10,664 nucleotides of DNA. Source: Candolleomyces eurysporus. Its lineage: Eukaryota > Basidiomycota > Agaricomycetes > Agaricales > Psathyrellaceae. Both the position numbers and the translations under genes were made by a program. How positions within the stretch are numbered: position 1 is the first letter of the stretch; each line of letters begins with the position of its first letter. The notes below the pieces were generated by a model, which was not told where the DNA came from, ran no database searches, and saw nothing but the letters and a program-made list of their open reading frames with translations. Shown here piece after piece: positions 7,755 through 10,664 of the stretch. The DNA lies in contig JANBPK010000358.1 of NCBI GenBank assembly GCA_027579435.1, forward strand, positions 1 through 10,664, given 5' to 3'.

Positions 7755-8080
7755 GGGGCTCAAGCCGTACATGCACCGAATCTCCGCCTACCTCAGAAGT
7801 GAGGACGGAGCCATGAAGGGCGGTCGCAGAACTGAGTGCGGTATCTCCAGACCCACGAGGGATAATCCTAATCGAGCTTTTTCTGAAACACTTCTAGCAG
7901 TTTCGTTTTAGCATTGCGTAAGTCCCCTAGCGCTCGCGCCGGACGACTTCCTCGCTGTTTGCACATGCCTAACCTGAATGAAAACTACTATCCACTGTCA
8001 ACGATGTGAAACACCGCAAATCCAATCCTGCACTCCTCTTTATTGGCTCCTCTAGCTCAAGCTTTTTCGAGACGACCCAG
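7755..8080. other. Interval upstream of GTPase copy 3
   Basis: No firm gene. A plus-strand frame to 7911 contains KPYMHRISAYLR (about 7762-7797). YMHRIS also occurs after the DTPG motif in many fungal GTPases of this type, but the surrounding residues do not continue the resemblance convincingly. A minus-strand frame (7969-8343) lies antisense to copy 3 exon A and looks like a shadow. The promoter of copy 3 should be here. Confidence 0.3.
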
Positions 8081-9844
8081 ATGGGCGCAATTCTCTCAAG
8101 AGTTGTAGAGATCTCGCCTGAGCCCAGACACTCTGTGGCCTCCTCACAGCTGGAGTATATCACAGCTCCCGAGTCTCCATTATCCCCAATACCGGAAGCT
8201 GGTTCAATATTCGCTTTCCCAGCTGCCGATGGACTCGAAAAGACACAAGTCCTGCTAGCAGATGGTTGGCGAAGAACCCGAAAGCTTACCTCGCTTTCTT
8301 TCCGCTCATCCCACGCGGCACGTAGTATCGATGAAAATGCCACCCGTCTCAGCGGTCATTTCAACCAAACGCACTCCCAATCATCCGCCGTCTCCACAGC
8401 CCGTGCAACCAAAGGTCCGACGATTCCAAACCCTGGACAGCCACATTTCGTTAACATTTCACACCAGGGTCAAACTCGCCACTGACTCCACATTTTCCGG
8501 AGGGAATGCAGCCTCTGTTTGAACCGGTGGAGATCCATATACACGATGTACCCGTGGATTCTAAAATCTCAGAACCCGCGTCACCAGTCCACAATCCTTA
8601 GAGCTCATTCGAGACAACATCTCATAACTATCCTTCCGGTTCCGGAGCACCGACTACTGCGTCTCAAAAGATTTTCGATAGCCCGAAGAACGTGACTGTC
8701 AAGAACTTCAAAGTAATCAATGCGAACACAGTTCACGTACACAAGCACATCTATCTCTCGACGAATGGGGCTGAGCCCAAAAACCTGTAAGCAAGCGCGC
8801 TCTCTTGTTATACAATTACACTGGAGTTGAGGATGATTCCATGTATAGCAGGGACCCAGGATTGGCGCCGGTACGTTCCTGCCCTCCTTTCCAAGGATTT
8901 GACGTCGTCAGCTGATATATTGCTCCCGTATCTGGAAGGACATTATGATTCCGTGCGTTTCCTTCCGACATTAGCATCTCATAGGCGCACGCTTATAAAG
9001 AACAATTCTAGCGTCATCGGCCCTTCTGGTGCGGGGAAAAGCACTGTAAGCAAATATCCCGTCAGTTTAAGGGCGTACGCGTATCTGAAGTGCACATAGT
9101 TCATCCAAAACATTCTCATGAGGATGGGATCCAAGAAACGTGCGCAAGTCAGCGACGGCTTTGACTCCTGTACCTTGAAATTGGAGGCCTATCAAATTAC
9201 TCTGCTGCCCAGCATCGCTGAAGCCTACGGTATGCCCCAAGAGACCAAGCTCGTTCTGGTAGATACCCCCGGATTTGGGAATACGCTGTTGCGAGATGCA
9301 GAAGTCTTTCAACGCATGACCGAGTGGCTTTCACGGTTCGTATTCTTCCGCTTGATGTGAATGTACCTACTCTCACACTCGGCATAAGATATCGGAGTGC
9401 CAGTATACAACTCGGCGGAATCGTTTACACCGTTCTTGCCTTTCCTAACAATGTTACAACAAACGACTGTGGGCACATTAAGGCCTTTGAAGAACTATGC
9501 GGAAGTGAGATCCTTTCGCGAGTCGTCCTCGCAACCACGAGGTGGGACATCTGGACCTGTGGCGGGATAGAAGCCAGAGAACAGCAAATTTGGCGCTGCT
9601 TTTGGGGCCAATCTCCGAACCCTCCGGTCAAGGGTGCGATGGCTCGGCTTGAAAACTCAGAAGGGTCTGCATTGGCCGTGGTAGGAAACATACTGATTTC
9701 AAACAGCACGGCCCCCTTCCTATCCGTAAGATGAGGGAATTAGGGGATGATGACACTCCTTCACCTGCGATGGGTGCTGCTCGGACTATTCGTGCGAAAG
9801 TTGTCAAGTTCTTTGATTACTTCCTCAGTTTAGTGAGTTCGTAG
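8081..9844 (+). pseudogene. P-loop GTPase with low-complexity N-terminus (copy 3), probable frameshift
   Basis: The proposed exons keep phase throughout: 8081-8402, 8468-8553, 8602-8786, 8832-8927, 9012-9045, 9100-9335 and 9389-9725, with the coding tail resuming in a shifted frame at 9728-9841 (stop 9842-9844). The first two junctions are the least certain; the G-domain exons are well supported by copies 1 and 2. The N-terminus (about 200 residues) is Ser/Pro-rich, e.g. ESPLSPIPEAGS, and leads to NVTVKNFKVINANTVHVHKH. The G domain follows: ADILLP, Walker A VIGPSGAGKST, switch I SCT, G3 LVLVDTPGFGNT, GGIVYT, and G4 ATTRWDI (Arg for Lys). A helical tail has NSEGSALAVV and then MRELGDDDTPSPAMG. 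TAG 8599-8601 would be a stop if exon 8468 ran on; here it forms the acceptor of a 48-base intron. Near 9726 one base appears lost before KMRELG. Alternatively GTAAGA 9726 is a real donor (see findings), and the gene is intact. Confidence 0.7.
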
Positions 9845-10493
9845 GCAACAAGGAGGATTCGTCGGGCTGCGCTAGAGGATGGGCCACGATTTATTTAGCC
9901 ATTTTCCGGGGAGCCTCTTTCCAGATAGCGATTATGAAGTATCCTCTCCACCTCTTCCTTTGCGGATGTTTGCAACATGGACTGACATCATGACTGGTCG
10001 CTATTAGGGATTACTGCCGTACTTTATTGTGACCTCGTGCCGGCATCGAGTCACTATCCTCCCTGCTTTCTGACTAACTTTGGATAGTGTATATATCGGG
10101 ATGGACCGATAATTGATTGAGTCGTATCAGCAAGATAGGCGATTTACTCAAACCGACATAGTCTCAAACTAATTCAACGGGAGCGACGGTCTCACTGCCC
10201 AGTTGTACTGTCACATCACAGTCTATCAAGATCCGAAGACTGCACGATAATAGCGATAAGGTTTAAGTCATTGAACTCCTCTCGACAGAACTTGAAATGC
10301 CTCCATCATGAAATCAAGCCATCTCATCGATCATCCTTTTCAATTCACGGGGATTACGTGACGGGTCGCAGGGTACCCACAATGCCTATGTCTTTCGGCC
10401 AGCCGTGGGCTTGTGTCGCCTCGAGGGATATGAAGAGAGCTTTAAACCTAGAGCACGCTCACCGAATTCCACACCTGCATGATCATACGTAAC
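9845..10493. other. Intergenic stretch between GTPase copies 3 and 4
   Basis: No gene supported. A 54-codon frame from 9829 to 9993 could be an alternative last exon of copy 3. A TATATAT box lies near 10090-10097, about 400 bases before the copy 4 start. A 73-codon plus frame (10271-10492) ends just before that start and shows no domain, so it is more likely 5' leader sequence. I see no inverted-repeat element here. Confidence 0.4.
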
Positions 10494-10664
10494 ATGCCCT
10501 CACCCACGAGCGACACGATTGGCAAACAAGGCCTATTCAGCATCGAACGGCTTTTAAAACCAGAAGACACTTATATGACGATAGAAGAGGCTCAAAGCGG
10601 GGATATTGTGATTTTGTGTGTTCTTTCTTCATATCGATGTCTTCGATATCTTGACAAACGAGAA
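10494..10664 (+). CDS. P-loop GTPase (copy 4), 5' end only
   Basis: ATG 10494 opens a clean exon to 10615. Its last residues, EDTYMTIEEAQSGDIVIL, match the region just before the P-loop of copy 1 (DDAYMESLKEARKDDIVIP). GT at 10616 (GTGTGT) falls after two bases of a codon, exactly as the corresponding phase-2 introns of copies 1, 2 and 3. The window ends inside this intron, so the P-loop exon should lie just outside. The start follows the pattern of a short N-terminus (about 22 residues before the shared segment) without the low-complexity region of copy 3. No lesion is visible, so this could be the intact member of the array. No GTP-binding motif itself is in the window; the identification rests on position, phase and similarity to its neighbours. 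Confidence 0.6.
   Translation, partial: MPSPTSDTIGKQGLFSIERLLKPEDTYMTIEEAQSGDIVILCVLSSYRCLRYLDKRE

Noticed and set aside
7762..7911. KPYMHRISAYLR...DNPNRAF as a possible fifth GTPase fragment
   Set aside because: YMHRIS fits the family segment after DTPG, but the residues around it lack the LCG and G4 motifs and no P-loop or DTPG lies upstream. I mention it only as a note in the interval entry.
7969..8343. 124-codon minus-strand frame
   Set aside because: It is antisense to the Ser/Pro-rich first exon of GTPase copy 3, without recognisable content.
8599..8601. TAG as a premature stop in GTPase copy 3
   Set aside because: It can serve as the 3' splice site of a 48-base, in-phase intron (8554-8601). 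It is therefore not counted as a certain lesion, although the donor GTGGAT is weak.
10271..10492. 73-codon frame just before GTPase copy 4
   Set aside because: No domain, ends directly before the better supported start at 10494, and has no splice link in phase that I could justify.

Overview
The window looks like a repeat-rich accessory region of a filamentous basidiomycete genome, probably an Agaricomycete. The coding pieces are split by short introns of about 42-65 bases (two longer), with GT...AG ends, and the dominant genes are P-loop GTPases of the AIG1/MMR_HSR1-like type, which are strongly amplified in mushroom-forming fungi. Family and lineage come from motif recognition; no search was run. 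Two single N's (1514, 3016) sit beside homopolymer runs, as in a draft assembly.

Layout. 1-1704: no convincing gene, but repeated TTCGCGAA motifs, a GT-rich tract and a row of three small hairpins, possibly retroelement debris. 1705-2517: a putative non-autonomous hAT-like element with a nested fold-back repeat and an unexplained 215-codon minus-strand frame. 2826-3815: GTPase copy 1, four exons, all main motifs present, one internal TGA. 4220-6096: GTPase copy 2, heavily decayed and split by a 971-bp inverted-repeat element (4540-5510) whose removal together with one target-site copy restores the reading phase. 6101-6653 and 6849-7234: two more inverted-repeat (MITE-like) elements. 7432-7754: a small possible gene of unknown function. 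8081-9844: GTPase copy 3, with a long low-complexity N-terminus and a probable frameshift near its end. 10494 to the window end: first exon of GTPase copy 4.

The main result is a same-strand array of at least four GTPase paralogues at different stages of decay. Copies 1, 2 and 3 share intron positions and phases, and in each the Walker A P-loop is encoded on its own 34-base exon between a phase-2 and a phase-0 intron. Copy 4 reaches the first of these introns just before the window ends. Copies 1, 2 and 4 have short N-termini before the G domain. Copy 3 instead carries a Ser/Pro-rich region and an Asn/Val/His-rich motif. An array of duplicating, diversifying and dying GTPases in a transposon-dense region resembles fast-evolving recognition or immunity loci, but that role is inference only.
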